Notes: a model not told the origin generated them from the sequence alone. Shown: positions 17,245 to 25,753, counted from the first letter of the stretch. The stretch is DNA of 64,000 bases from Sphingomonadales bacterium (GCA_019455285.1 JACFMS010000001.1:124001-188000); one strand, 5' to 3'. A program made the numbers and translations.

Positions 17245-17712
17245 TTACCCCCGATCGATGCGCGCCAGATAGCAGCCGGCCTTGGCCGCGTGGGCGTGGA
17301 TGTAAGCTGTCTGGGGATTTGCGAATAGCTCCTTAATGAAGCGTTCGATCGCGGCTCCTTCTGTCACCTCGGCGTCCACCATCATCCCCGCCGCATCAAA
17401 GGCGCGCAGCGATAACAGGCGGCAACGCAGCACAGCCGGCACCTCGCCAGCCGCCAGGGTCGCTTCCTCCGCCTGGGGACGAACGTACACCGCATGGCTG
17501 GCGCGAAACGGCGTGTTGATCGGCTGGTGCTCGAAGTTGATGAGCAGCACCTCCTCGCCCACTTCGGCATCCCTGAGGCTGACACGGCAGGGAAAGCCGG
17601 GCTTGGCGGTGACCACGCAGCGGCGCGCGCCCTTGCGGGCCAGCTCCTCGTCCGTCAGCGCCCACAACGGAGCAAAGTGGGACCGCGGCAGGGCGGAAAC
17701 TTGGAAGGTCAT
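17245..17712 (-). CDS. DUF1203-family protein
   Basis: This small soluble protein of 155 residues has unknown function. It matches the DUF1203 pattern: the opening FQVSALP, an RCVVTAKPGFPCRVSLRDAE segment with two cysteines, LLINFEHQPINTPFRASHAVYVR, and the end YIHAHAAKAGCYLARIDRG. ATG at 17712 follows GAAAGGAGA. It lies downstream of the GFA gene on the same strand with 63 bases between. The 15-base box at 17768-17782 overlaps the end of that gene and could provide a promoter. Confidence 0.83.
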   Translation of the reverse strand: MTFQVSALPRSHFAPLWALTDEELARKGARRCVVTAKPGFPCRVSLRDAEVGEEVLLINFEHQPINTPFRASHAVYVRPQAEEATLAAGEVPAVLRCRLLSLRAFDAAGMMVDAEVTEGAAIERFIKELFANPQTAYIHAHAAKAGCYLARIDRG

Positions 17713-17767
17713 GGCCGTCTCCTTTCGCACCCTTTTTAACGCGACGGGAGATGCCACGCTTCCCGCT

Positions 17768-17782
17768 TCTTGCGGTCAAATT
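17768..17782 (-). promoter_or_regulatory. 15-base box upstream of DUF1203, shared with ada
   Basis: This is the same AATTTGACCGCAAGA (minus strand) as at 13666-13680. With TTGACC as -35 and a 17-base spacer, TGGCAT would be the -10 element. It overlaps the stop codon of the GFA gene. Confidence 0.35.
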
Positions 17783-18303
17783 GGCGTTTGGGCGGCCTTG
17801 GCGGCGTGATAGGCGTTGATCTTCGGCATCAGCGCCGCGCGCCGTTTCAGGCTTTCCGGCGGCCAGTATTTCTCGCGCTCGTAAAATGCCGGCACCGCCA
17901 CGGCGTCCGGCGGCAGCGCCACCCAGGGCTGCTTTGAGGCCGTGAATATGTGAATGTTGGGCGGCAGTCGGTCGGGATCGTCCAAGCTGCCGACGCGGAT
18001 GAAGCTGATGAAGGGGCCGGCGCTTCGATAATGGCTCCACACCGCAATGCGGCAGACCGGACAGCGGGCGATCATCTGCCCGTCGCCGCTCTCTGACGGG
18101 GTATCAATGAGCTCCGGCGGCTCCCGCAGCAGCGTCACCCGATCCGCCTCGATCAGGGCGTTGAGCGCGAACGACGCCCCCGTCTCGCGCTGGCACCAGC
18201 GGCAGTGACAGCAATGGACGAACATGGGCGGCGATTCCAGACGGTAGCGCACCCGCCCGCAATCGCAGCCGCCTTCCAAGGGATGAAAGGGTTTATCGGT
18301 CAT
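17776..18303 (-). CDS. GFA-family zinc protein (glutathione-dependent formaldehyde-activating-like)
   Basis: This 175-residue protein has the CENP-V/GFA fold, in which cysteines hold structural and catalytic zinc. Visible cysteines are C13, C15, C31, C32, C34, C37 and the pair C81/C84 (CPVC). Only some members bind glutathione or formaldehyde, so the name describes the fold rather than a proven activity. The C-terminal 40 residues are charged and helical. The stop codon lies inside the shared 15-base box. Confidence 0.85.
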   Translation of the reverse strand: MTDKPFHPLEGGCDCGRVRYRLESPPMFVHCCHCRWCQRETGASFALNALIEADRVTLLREPPELIDTPSESGDGQMIARCPVCRIAVWSHYRSAGPFISFIRVGSLDDPDRLPPNIHIFTASKQPWVALPPDAVAVPAFYEREKYWPPESLKRRAALMPKINAYHAAKAAQTPI

Positions 18304-18381
18304 GCGAACATTCTATTACTATTCCGACGGCTTGAGAAGATTCGCCGTCCGGACGATTGGTTTGGCGTCTTGAGCTTTGGT

Positions 18382-18413
18382 AAAAAAACCGGCCCTTGTA
18401 TCAAGGGCCGGTT
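18382..18413 (-). terminator. Intrinsic terminator after the OsmC gene
   Basis: AACCGGCCCTTG (18387-18398) and CAAGGGCCGGTT (18402-18413) form a perfect 12-bp stem with a 3-base loop. On the minus strand it runs into seven T residues (18382-18388). It lies 38 bases past the stop of the OsmC-family gene. Confidence 0.9.
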
Positions 18414-18451
18414 GCAAGGTGGGGAGGCGAACGTGACGAAGAAAACAGACT

Positions 18452-19018
18452 CTAGGCAACCACTTCCAGCTTCGATTCCAGGCGAATGGGCTTGGATATA
18501 TTGAAATAGTTGGGTGAGGTTTTCATCACCGCCTGGTGAATTTCCTCAAATTCCGCCGCCGTGCCGTTACCCTTGATGCGCACGCGGTACTTGATCGCGT
18601 CATAGCCCGGGCGCACGCTGTCATCGAGGCACAAAAAACCGCGCAAATCCAGCGCGCCTTCGGTTTCCACCTCGAGCAGATCGAGCGTGATGCCGCGCAT
18701 CGCCGCGTTGGCGACATAGCCCACCATCATGCAGGCGTTCAACGCCGCCATCAGCATTTCCTGCGGGTTTGGCGCGGTGTTGGCGCCGCAAAGCTCGAAC
18801 GGCTCGTCGATCTTGATCTTGAACGCGCGATCGATGCGCTGGCCGCCTATGGTGTAGCCATCGACCGCGGTCTCGCTTCTGGTCTGGCCGTTCCAGGCCG
18901 AGCGCACGGCGAACGCCACCACGCCTTTTGACGGATCGGCGGCAACGTCGGCAATGACTGACTTTAAGGCATCCACATCGATGCCGTTGACCTTGGTGCT
19001 TTTGACGATATCCAACAT
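18452..19018 (-). CDS. OsmC-family protein
   Basis: This 188-residue OsmC/Ohr-fold protein belongs to a family that reduces organic hydroperoxides. Family marks are the GPNPQE-like NTAPNPQEMLMAALNACMMVGYV (about residues 80-102) with a reactive-type cysteine in LNACMM, and the C-terminal VMKTSPNYFNISKPI. A further cysteine sits in FELCGAN. The Ohr-type catalytic pair is not obvious, so peroxidase activity is likely but not certain. It is transcribed in the same direction as the diiron protein upstream, with 42 bases between, so the two may share a transcript ended by the terminator at 18382. Confidence 0.87.
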   Translation of the reverse strand: MLDIVKSTKVNGIDVDALKSVIADVAADPSKGVVAFAVRSAWNGQTRSETAVDGYTIGGQRIDRAFKIKIDEPFELCGANTAPNPQEMLMAALNACMMVGYVANAAMRGITLDLLEVETEGALDLRGFLCLDDSVRPGYDAIKYRVRIKGNGTAAEFEEIHQAVMKTSPNYFNISKPIRLESKLEVVA

Positions 19019-19060
19019 GACAGTCTCCTCTAGGTTGATGGTCGTGTAAAAAATTATGCC

Positions 19061-19978
19061 TTACGAAAATGCCGGGACGATGCCTTCCAGGCGCGTACGC
19101 TGCGCCGGCGCAAGGCTTTCCACCGTTTGCAGGAAACGGCGATGGCCCATGCCGGTGCCCAAGAACGTCCAGCGCATGGCCTGATGCTGATGATTGACGA
19201 AAGCTTCCAGCTCCTCGGCGTCGAGACGACGCTGGGCGGCGCGGCAAAAAGCGTCGACATCAAAGATCGTTTGCTGCTTCAAGCCGCCGTCCAACAGCAT
19301 GCCGATTTCCAGATAGCCATCGATGGCCTTAGCGATGCTGTCGGCGTCGCGGTCTTTAGCAATGGTTTCCACCATCAGCGTGTCGAGCTTGGCGTGCTGT
19401 GCTTCTTCCATCCAATGGTGCTTCAAGAGACTTTTGAATTGTGGATCAAGATCGCCGTTGTCCTTGATGCTGTCCACGTAATGGCGCTGTGTCATCCATT
19501 CGATATGCAGAATCACCAGCGCCACCGACAGCGGATCATGCGCCAGCACCGCCTTGGCGATTTCTTCGGGCGGGCCGATGACGTCGCAGGCGATGCCGAA
19601 GCCCTTCTCAAATTCTTCGCGGAAGCGCTTGAAGAGATGAATGTGCTTGGCCTCTTCGCTGGCGAAATTCAAAAAGGCGCGCACCCGATAGTCGTCGCCC
19701 TGCAAGTGCGGCCGGGCATGATCGAGCACGAAGGGCAGAATGAATTCCTCCACCAGACCAAAAAGATAGAGATAGTTATGGCCGCGGATCTGATTGAGGA
19801 TCAGCTTTTCGCGCGGCGACAGGTAATCCATGCTCTGCACCCGGGCGAGCGCGTCGGGCATGAACGGCTTGGAAAAATCCAGGGTCTTGTCGGGACCGAT
19901 CAAATCCTCGATCCGCCAGTTGACGCGCTCGGACGCGGCCAGGCTTTCCGCATAGGTGAAATTGTGATGCATGTTCAT
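19061..19978 (-). CDS. Ferritin-like diiron protein, AurF/CmlI-like motif
   Basis: This helical protein of 305 residues has two copies of the diiron motif E-X(28-37)-(D/E)-E-X2-H: E78 with E108-E109-x-x-H112 (EEAKH), and E160 with E191-E192-x-x-H195 (EEAQH). Spacings are 29 and 30 residues. This double pattern is typical of carboxylate-bridged diiron oxygenases such as AurF and CmlI, and of some desaturases. The substrate is unknown, and no biosynthetic genes surround it. ATG at 19978 follows GAGGAGA. A CRP-like box lies between it and the divergent CRP-type regulator gene, which may control it. Confidence 0.75.
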   Translation of the reverse strand: MNMHHNFTYAESLAASERVNWRIEDLIGPDKTLDFSKPFMPDALARVQSMDYLSPREKLILNQIRGHNYLYLFGLVEEFILPFVLDHARPHLQGDDYRVRAFLNFASEEAKHIHLFKRFREEFEKGFGIACDVIGPPEEIAKAVLAHDPLSVALVILHIEWMTQRHYVDSIKDNGDLDPQFKSLLKHHWMEEAQHAKLDTLMVETIAKDRDADSIAKAIDGYLEIGMLLDGGLKQQTIFDVDAFCRAAQRRLDAEELEAFVNHQHQAMRWTFLGTGMGHRRFLQTVESLAPAQRTRLEGIVPAFS

Positions 19979-20052
19979 GGTTTGGGTCTCCTCGATGTCC
20001 CAGGGGGGCGATTGCCGATGACCCGACCATGCCGGCGTGGCGAGCGCGGTTC

Positions 20053-20068
20053 CGTGACGGGCGTCACA
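20053..20068. promoter_or_regulatory. CRP-type binding site
   Basis: CGTGACGGGCGTCACA matches TGTGA-N6-TCACA at nine of ten fixed positions. It lies 56 bases before the CRP-type regulator gene and 75 before the divergent diiron gene. This fits control of one or both by the neighbouring regulator. Confidence 0.6.
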
Positions 20069-20088
20069 GAGGGCGACAAAATACGAAT

Positions 20089-20112
20089 TTTTCGGGTAGA
20101 CTGACCCGAAAA
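20089..20112. promoter_or_regulatory. Perfect inverted repeat before the CRP-type gene
   Basis: TTTTCGGGT (20089-20097) and ACCCGAAAA (20104-20112) are exact inverted copies around 6 bases, just before the ribosome site of the regulator gene. It could be an operator or an mRNA hairpin near the start. There is no T-run, so a terminator is unlikely. Confidence 0.4.
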
Positions 20113-20123
20113 GAGGGAGATTC

Positions 20124-20798
20124 ATGGCCGCCGGCGACATTCTGGACCGCTTACCGAAGCATTCGATCCTCGCCGCCCTCGAGGCGGCGGAGGCCGCGGC
20201 CATCCTGGCCGCCTCACCGACCCGACGCTTCGCCAAGGGTCAGGTGCTGATGGACATGGGCGATGAGGGCGACAGCCTGATGATCGTCCTTTCTGGCCTG
20301 ACCAAGGTCAGCGTCGTCACCCCGGCGGGCCGCGAACTGACCCTGGATTATGTCGGCGTGGGCGGACTGATCGGCGAATTGAGCGTGCTCGACGGCGCGG
20401 CGCGCTCGGCCCGTATCACCGCGGTGGAGCCCACCGAGGCCGTCGTCATCTACCGCCGGGACGTCATTCCCTATCTGGAACACAACGGCCGCGCCGCGCT
20501 CGCCGTGATTCGCGCCCTGTGCGAGCGGCTGCGGCGCACCAACGAACTCCTGGAAACCACCACCACCATGGGCCTGGAGCCTAAGCTCGCCCGCGGCATC
20601 CTGCGCCTGTTGCCGGCGGGCGAGGCCGAGCTGCGCCTATCCCAGGGCGAGATCGCCAACGCCGTGGCGCTGTCGCGGGAGAACGTCAACCGTCAGCTGC
20701 GGGAATGGCAGGATATGGGCTTCGTCGACCTGGCGCGCGGCCGCATCGCGGTGCGCGACCGCGCCGCCTTGCAGGAAATCGCCGATATCGCCGAGTAA
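20124..20798 (+). CDS. CRP/FNR-family regulator, CRP-like
   Basis: This regulator of 224 residues has an N-terminal cyclic-nucleotide-type beta barrel and a C-terminal helix-turn-helix (LSQGEIANAVALSRENVNRQLREW). The pocket signature GELSVLDGAARSARITA resembles the cAMP-binding loop of CRP (GE and RSA positions kept). There is no N-terminal cysteine cluster, so it is not an oxygen-sensing FNR. ATG at 20124 follows GAGGGAGA. A CRP-like box and an inverted repeat lie in its leader, suggesting autoregulation. The convergent neighbour is a broken globin. Confidence 0.9.
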   Translation: MAAGDILDRLPKHSILAALEAAEAAAILAASPTRRFAKGQVLMDMGDEGDSLMIVLSGLTKVSVVTPAGRELTLDYVGVGGLIGELSVLDGAARSARITAVEPTEAVVIYRRDVIPYLEHNGRAALAVIRALCERLRRTNELLETTTTMGLEPKLARGILRLLPAGEAELRLSQGEIANAVALSRENVNRQLREWQDMGFVDLARGRIAVRDRAALQEIADIAE

Positions 20799-20808
20799 TA
20801 CCGAATAA

Positions 20809-21066
20809 TCAGCGCCCGCTGGGCCGCTCCGAGACTAGGGTGAACACTTCACACGCGCCAAAGCCCTTCAATTCCGCTACCCCCCGTGAGGCGGCGACGA
20901 AATCCGCCTCAATCAGCTCGCGGGTCTGGGCGTCCAGCCGCGCCATATCGATATTGGCGAAATACTTCTGCAAGGCCGCGTCATCCAACAGGCGGTCATA
21001 GAAATCGGCGACGATCTTGCGCACCGCCGAGAAGCCGCCCGCGCGTTCAAAAATAGTGCTCGCCAT
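20809..21066 (-). pseudogene. Truncated-hemoglobin-like fragment without heme histidine
   Basis: The 85-residue frame begins like group 1 truncated hemoglobins: TIFERAGGFSAVRKIVADFYDRLL then YFANIDMARLDAQ, covering helices A to about E. The rest of the fold, including the proximal histidine of helix F, is absent, and the frame contains no histidine. The regular family length is 115-130 residues. The sequence after the stop is the 3' end of the convergent CRP-type gene, so the missing part is not simply out of frame. It may be a decayed globin or a short protein with a new role. ATG at 21066 has AGAGGGAT upstream, so it is probably still translated. Confidence 0.6.
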
Positions 21067-21151
21067 CATATCCCTCTTTTATGAAGGCCGCGTTCTCTCA
21101 TTTGTGCCGTTTTATCAGCAACTATAGCATTATTTCCCGCCAGCCCAATCC

Positions 21152-22330
21152 CTAATGGCGTGTCCGCGGCGGGGTCTTGGCCGAGGCCATGAGCAGGATC
21201 AGCGATCCGATCAGCGCCGAGACGAGCGAGCCGGAGAGCACGCCCAAGCGCACCGCGTTGGATTGCGCAACGCTGTCGAAGGCCAAGGAGCCGATGAACA
21301 GGCTCATGGTAAAGCCGATGCCGGTCAGCACCGCCATGCCAATGAGCATCTTTGGCGTGGTTTCAGCCGGCAGCCGTAGCCTGAATAAGGCAAGCGCGAA
21401 GGCGGCGCCGGCCAGCACGCCGATGGGCTTGCCGGCCACCAAGCCGAGGATGATGCCCAAGGGCACCGTACCGACAAATTGATCCAGCGTCAGGCCGAGG
21501 AGAGGCAGACCGGCATTAGCGAAGGCGAACACCGGCAGGATGCCGTAGGCAACCCAGGGGTGCAGCATGTGCTCCAAGTGCCGCAGCGGGCTTTCGCCGC
21601 GCGCGTCGGCGGCGCGCAACGGGATGGCCAGGCCGACCACGACGCCGGCCAGGGTGGCGTGAACCCCCGACTTGAGCACGAACGCCCACAACAGCACGCC
21701 GACCATGAGATAAGGGGCAAGCCTGGTCACCCCGCGCTGATTAAGGAAGGCCAGCGCCGCGATGGCGATGCCCGCCAACGCCAACGAGGCAAACGAAAGT
21801 TCCGCGGTATAAAATATCGCGATGACGATGATGGCCCCCAGGTCATCGATCACCGCGATGGTGGTCAACAGGATTTTCAACGACAACGGCACGCGATTGC
21901 CGAGGAGCGCCATCACGCCGAGCGCAAAGGCGATATCGGTGGCGGCGGGAATCGCCCAGCCGCGCAGCGCCGCCGCATCGCCGACGTTGATGAGGGCGTA
22001 TATCACCGCCGGAACCGCCATGCCGCCGATGGCGGCGCTGATCGGCAGCAAAACCTGCTCGCCGGCCAGCGGGCCGGCCAGAACTGCGCGTTTTAATTCC
22101 AGCGCCACCAAGAGAAAGAAGATCGCCATCAAGCCATCGTTGATCCACAACAACAGCGGTTTCGAGATGGCGGCTTCGCCAAGCGCAATGGTGAAAGGCA
22201 GCGTCAGGAGAGCGTCATAGAGCGGCGCCAGCGGCGAATTGGCAGCCATGATGGCCAATACCGCCGCCGCCATGAGAATGATGCCGCCGGCTGATTCAAG
22301 CGCGAAAAATTTGCGAATGGCGTCCACCAT
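21152..22330 (-). CDS. nhaA: Na+/H+ antiporter NhaA
   Basis: NhaA expels sodium in exchange for protons at the inner membrane and helps at alkaline pH or high salt. The 392 residues form about twelve membrane helices. Family marks are LESAGGIILMAAAVLAI at the start, WAIPAATDIAFALGV, the ion-binding aspartate pair in TTIAVIDDLGAI, SGVHATLAGVVVGL, and GKPIGVLAG. Length is typical. ATG at 22330 follows AAGGGGAAACG. It is divergent from the Usp gene, with 170 bases between them that hold no recognised operator. Confidence 0.96.
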   Translation of the reverse strand: MVDAIRKFFALESAGGIILMAAAVLAIMAANSPLAPLYDALLTLPFTIALGEAAISKPLLLWINDGLMAIFFLLVALELKRAVLAGPLAGEQVLLPISAAIGGMAVPAVIYALINVGDAAALRGWAIPAATDIAFALGVMALLGNRVPLSLKILLTTIAVIDDLGAIIVIAIFYTAELSFASLALAGIAIAALAFLNQRGVTRLAPYLMVGVLLWAFVLKSGVHATLAGVVVGLAIPLRAADARGESPLRHLEHMLHPWVAYGILPVFAFANAGLPLLGLTLDQFVGTVPLGIILGLVAGKPIGVLAGAAFALALFRLRLPAETTPKMLIGMAVLTGIGFTMSLFIGSLAFDSVAQSNAVRLGVLSGSLVSALIGSLILLMASAKTPPRTRH

Positions 22331-22500
22331 CGTTTCCCCTTCTGGTCGCGCCGCCGACGCGAAAGATCTCTAATATTGGACGCCAGCACGCCCAGTACAA
22401 CCGAAATCGACCTCCGGCAGGACCGTCAAGGTGCGGAATCGGTTTAAAATCCGGCCCGAACGCTTTAAGATCAAATCACTACGGCAGCTTGGAGAAGCAA

Positions 22501-23349
22501 ATGATGAAAGAAATCGTCGTCGCCACCGATCTTTCGCCGCGCGCCGCGCGCGCCGTTGAGCGCGCCGCCATGCTGGCCAAGGAACAGGGCGCACACTTGA
22601 CGGTGGTCAGCGCCGTTGATGACGCCCTGCCGGCGGACATGGCGCGTGACATGGCGGAACGCGCCAAAGCCAAAATCGATCATCAGTTGCAGGCCCTGGG
22701 GCAAAAAAACGGCTGCAAAGCGACCTCGCGCATCGTGTTTGGCCGACACTTCGAAGCCATTCTCGACGCCGCCAACGACGCCCGCGCCGACCTTTTGGTA
22801 TTGGGACGGCATCGCAAGGGACACGTCCGCGAGCTGTTTCGCGGCAGCACCGGCGAGCGGGTGATCCGTTATGGCCGGCTGCCGGTGCTGCTGGTGCGCA
22901 ATATCGCGCGCAAGCCCTATAAGCGGATACTGATCGGCGCCGATTTTTCGCCCGCCTCCGAACGCGCCGCCGGCTTCGCCTGCCAGCACTTCAAGGACGC
23001 CGCGCTGGAAATCTGTCACGCCTTCGACATGGCGTTCGCCGGGCTCATGGGCGGCGTGCGCACGGGCAGCAAGCGAACGGCCAAGGATGAGGCCGCCATC
23101 GCCGCCATGGTCGAGGAGGAAAAACGGTATTTCCTCAAGCGCCTAGGCAAACCAGCGCACAACCTTCGCTTCCACCATGTCATCGGTCAGGCCGAGGAGG
23201 TGTTGCGCCGCGAGGTGCGGCGGCGCAAGCCCGACCTTCTGGTGCTCGGCACCCATGGCCGCGGCGCGCTCGCCCGCGCCGTCATCGGCAGCGTTGCCGA
23301 AAACTTCCTGCGCGACCCGCCGTGCGACATTCTGGTGGTGCGGCGTTAG
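22501..23349 (+). CDS. Tandem universal stress protein (UspA family)
   Basis: This protein of 282 residues has two UspA domains (about 1-140 and 143-282), so one chain mimics the usual dimer. Both halves carry the ATP-loop pattern: LVLGRHRKGHVRELFRGST in the first and LVLGTHGRGALARAVIGSV in the second. The double ATG at 22501 follows GGAGAAGC, and a TTG twelve bases earlier is less likely. Members help cells survive stress or starvation by unknown detail. It is followed by the phosphate transporter on the same strand after 91 bases. Confidence 0.9.
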   Translation: MMKEIVVATDLSPRAARAVERAAMLAKEQGAHLTVVSAVDDALPADMARDMAERAKAKIDHQLQALGQKNGCKATSRIVFGRHFEAILDAANDARADLLVLGRHRKGHVRELFRGSTGERVIRYGRLPVLLVRNIARKPYKRILIGADFSPASERAAGFACQHFKDAALEICHAFDMAFAGLMGGVRTGSKRTAKDEAAIAAMVEEEKRYFLKRLGKPAHNLRFHHVIGQAEEVLRREVRRRKPDLLVLGTHGRGALARAVIGSVAENFLRDPPCDILVVRR

Positions 23350-23440
23350 ACCTCTTGCGCTTACCAACAAGAGCACGTAACAGTTCATGCCGTGAGGAAA
23401 GCATAAGGCGGCAAGCGCCGCCGAAGGGCGGGCGCGGCAT

Positions 23441-24880
23441 TTGGCGAAAAGCAAGCTTCAAAAAGACCTTGAGCGGCTTTGGCTGATCGCCGATACGCTG
23501 GCGCTGGAAGCCCGCGCCACCTTACGATTCGCCCTTGCCGCGTCGGTTATCGCCGGCTCCCTGCTATTTTCGATCCTGTTTTTGACCCCCGGCTCGGGGC
23601 AATTGACCATTCTGTTGGCCTGCATGGTCGGCGCCTATATGGCGATGAACATCGGCGCCAACGACGTCGCCAACAACATCGGGCCGGCGGTGGGGGCGCG
23701 GGCCCTGACCATGAGCGGGGCCTTGGTCATCGCCGCCATATTCGAGGCTTCAGGGGCCATCATCGCCGGCAGCGACGTGGTGCAGACCATTTCCAAGGGC
23801 ATCGTCTCGCCGGACAGCTTCGGCGCCCCGATGACCTTTGTCTGGGCGATGCTGTCGGCGCTGCTGGCCGGCGCGGTCTGGCTCAATCTGGCGACCTATT
23901 TCGGCGCCCCGGTATCGACCACCCATTCCATCGTCGGCGGCGTCGTCGGGGCCGGCGTCGCCGCCGCGGGCCTCGACGTGGTTGACTGGCCGAGCCTTGG
24001 CGCCATTGTTTTAAGCTGGATCATCTCGCCGGCATTGGGCGGCACCATCGCGGCGCTGTTCCTGCTCCTTATCAAGGCGAGCATCATGTACCGTCCGGAC
24101 CGCGTCGCCGCCGCCCGGCGGTGGCTGCCCATTCTGATTGCCGTCATGACCGCGTCCTTTGCCGCCTATCTGATGACCAAGGGGCTGAAAAATGTCTGGA
24201 AAGCCCCCACGGAATTGGTCACGGCGGCGGCGCTGGCGATCGGCGTCTTGGCGCTGTTGATAGCGCGGCCCATGATCCGCCGCGCCGCCGTCGTCACGGT
24301 CAATCGCCGCAAGGCGGTATCCAAGCTGTTCGCCGCGCCGCTGATTGCCGCCGCCGCGCTCTTGTCCTTCGCGCACGGCGCCAACGACGTCGCCAACGCC
24401 GTCGGACCGCTGGCCGCCATCGTCAGCATCATCGAGCATGGCGAGATGCAGGCCGCCGTCGGCGTCCCGGTTTGGATCATGGTCATCGGCGCGGTGGGAA
24501 TTTCCGCCGGGCTGCTGATTTATGGCCCGCGGGTGGTGCGCACGGTGGGCCAGGAGATCACCCGGCTTGACGAGGCGCGGGCATATTGCGTGGCGCTGTC
24601 GGCGGCGATCACCGTGTTGGCCGCCTCCTGGCTCGGCCTGCCGGTCAGCTCCACCCACATCGCCGTGGGCGGCGTCTTCGGCGTCGGTTTCTTGCGCGAG
24701 TTCATCGCCAACCGGCGACGCAACGGCGGCGGCAAGCAACCCTCCGCCAAGGCCCTGGCCAAACGCCGGCTGGTGCGCCGTCGCCATGTCTTCAGCATCG
24801 CCGCCGCCTGGATCATCACCGTCCCCGCCACCGCCGGCCTCGCCGCGCTGATTTTCGTCATCATCGACCTGATCCGGTAA
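23441..24880 (+). CDS. PiT-family inorganic phosphate transporter
   Basis: This inner-membrane phosphate permease of 479 residues is driven by proton or sodium. Both halves have the PiT signature: MNIGANDVANNIGPAVGARAL (about residues 68-88) and AHGANDVANAVGPLAAI near 310. The motifs GAPVSTTHSIVGGVVG and LPVSSTHIAVGGVFGVG repeat the second hallmark. A charged N-terminal stretch of about 30 residues precedes the first membrane segment. The start is TTG at 23441 with only a distant GAAGGG; no better start is seen, so the first residues are uncertain. No phoU-like gene is adjacent. Confidence 0.92.
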   Translation: MAKSKLQKDLERLWLIADTLALEARATLRFALAASVIAGSLLFSILFLTPGSGQLTILLACMVGAYMAMNIGANDVANNIGPAVGARALTMSGALVIAAIFEASGAIIAGSDVVQTISKGIVSPDSFGAPMTFVWAMLSALLAGAVWLNLATYFGAPVSTTHSIVGGVVGAGVAAAGLDVVDWPSLGAIVLSWIISPALGGTIAALFLLLIKASIMYRPDRVAAARRWLPILIAVMTASFAAYLMTKGLKNVWKAPTELVTAAALAIGVLALLIARPMIRRAAVVTVNRRKAVSKLFAAPLIAAAALLSFAHGANDVANAVGPLAAIVSIIEHGEMQAAVGVPVWIMVIGAVGISAGLLIYGPRVVRTVGQEITRLDEARAYCVALSAAITVLAASWLGLPVSSTHIAVGGVFGVGFLREFIANRRRNGGGKQPSAKALAKRRLVRRRHVFSIAAAWIITVPATAGLAALIFVIIDLIR

Positions 24881-24988
24881 TCGGCCTGAAGCTGCCTGTT
24901 ACCCATTTCGAGGGCTCGGCTACCCATCGTGGAAGATTGACGTCACCCGGCGCTAAATTAACCTTGACCGATCATCGAGGTGGCCATC

Positions 24989-25750
24989 ATGACGAAAATT
25001 CGCATCATCACGCCGCTGCATTCGCTCTCCGCTGCCGTCAGCGGCAGCACGCTGGAGGAATTACAACCACTGGAGAAATTGGGCATCGCTTTTGACGAAG
25101 CGTGTCTGCAGAGCGGACCGGCATCCATCGAAACCCATTTCGACGAGGTGCTGTGCGCGCCCTATACCGTCGCCGCCGCCATCGAAGCAGAAAAAGCAGG
25201 CGTCGACGCCGTCATCATCAACTGCATGGGCGATCCCGGTCTCTATGCGGCGCGCGAAGTTGTGACAATGCCGGTGTTCGGACCCTGCGAAACCTCGCTG
25301 CATGTCGCCGCCATGATGGGCCATCGTTTCAGCGTGGTATCGGTGCTGGACAGCGTGCGGCCGATGTTCGAACGCAATGCGCTTCTCTATGGTTTAGCCG
25401 GTAAAGTCGCATCGCTGCGCATGGTGAATATTCCGGTGTTGGAGCTTGAGGATGGTTCACCGCGCCTGCTGGAGCGCCTGCTGGAGCAATCACGTCTTGC
25501 CATTACCGAAGACCATGCCGATTGCATCGTGCTCGGTTGCACCGGCTTTCTCGGCGTCGCCGAGCAGCTGGAGAAGAAACTGCATGCCGCCGGTCATCCG
25601 GTGCGGGTGATCAATCCGATGCCGACCACAGCGCTCATCGCCGCCGCGTTCGTCCACGGCGGCTTGGCGCACAGCGCGGCGGCCTATCCATCGCCCAATA
25701 AAGAAAAACCCATCATCGGCTTCACCATGCCGACGTGGCGCAAGAAGTAG
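24989..25750 (+). CDS. Asp/Glu/hydantoin racemase family protein
   Basis: This cofactor-independent racemase-fold protein has 253 residues. The two catalytic-type cysteines are in IINCMGDPGLY and VLGCTGFLGV. GPASIETHFDEV near residue 45 matches hydantoin racemases, as does the NPMPTTALIAAA segment near the end. The substrate (hydantoin, aspartate, or a maleate-type acid) cannot be fixed from sequence, and no hydantoinase lies nearby. ATG at 24989 is preferred, with GAGGTGG upstream; GTG at 24980 is possible. It ends three bases before the stop of the convergent tamB. Confidence 0.85.
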   Translation: MTKIRIITPLHSLSAAVSGSTLEELQPLEKLGIAFDEACLQSGPASIETHFDEVLCAPYTVAAAIEAEKAGVDAVIINCMGDPGLYAAREVVTMPVFGPCETSLHVAAMMGHRFSVVSVLDSVRPMFERNALLYGLAGKVASLRMVNIPVLELEDGSPRLLERLLEQSRLAITEDHADCIVLGCTGFLGVAEQLEKKLHAAGHPVRVINPMPTTALIAAAFVHGGLAHSAAAYPSPNKEKPIIGFTMPTWRKK

Positions 25751-25753
25751 CGC

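Noticed and set aside
23354-23390. Hairpin after the Usp gene
   Set aside because: It has only a 6-bp stem with a 10-base loop and no T-run, too weak to call a terminator.
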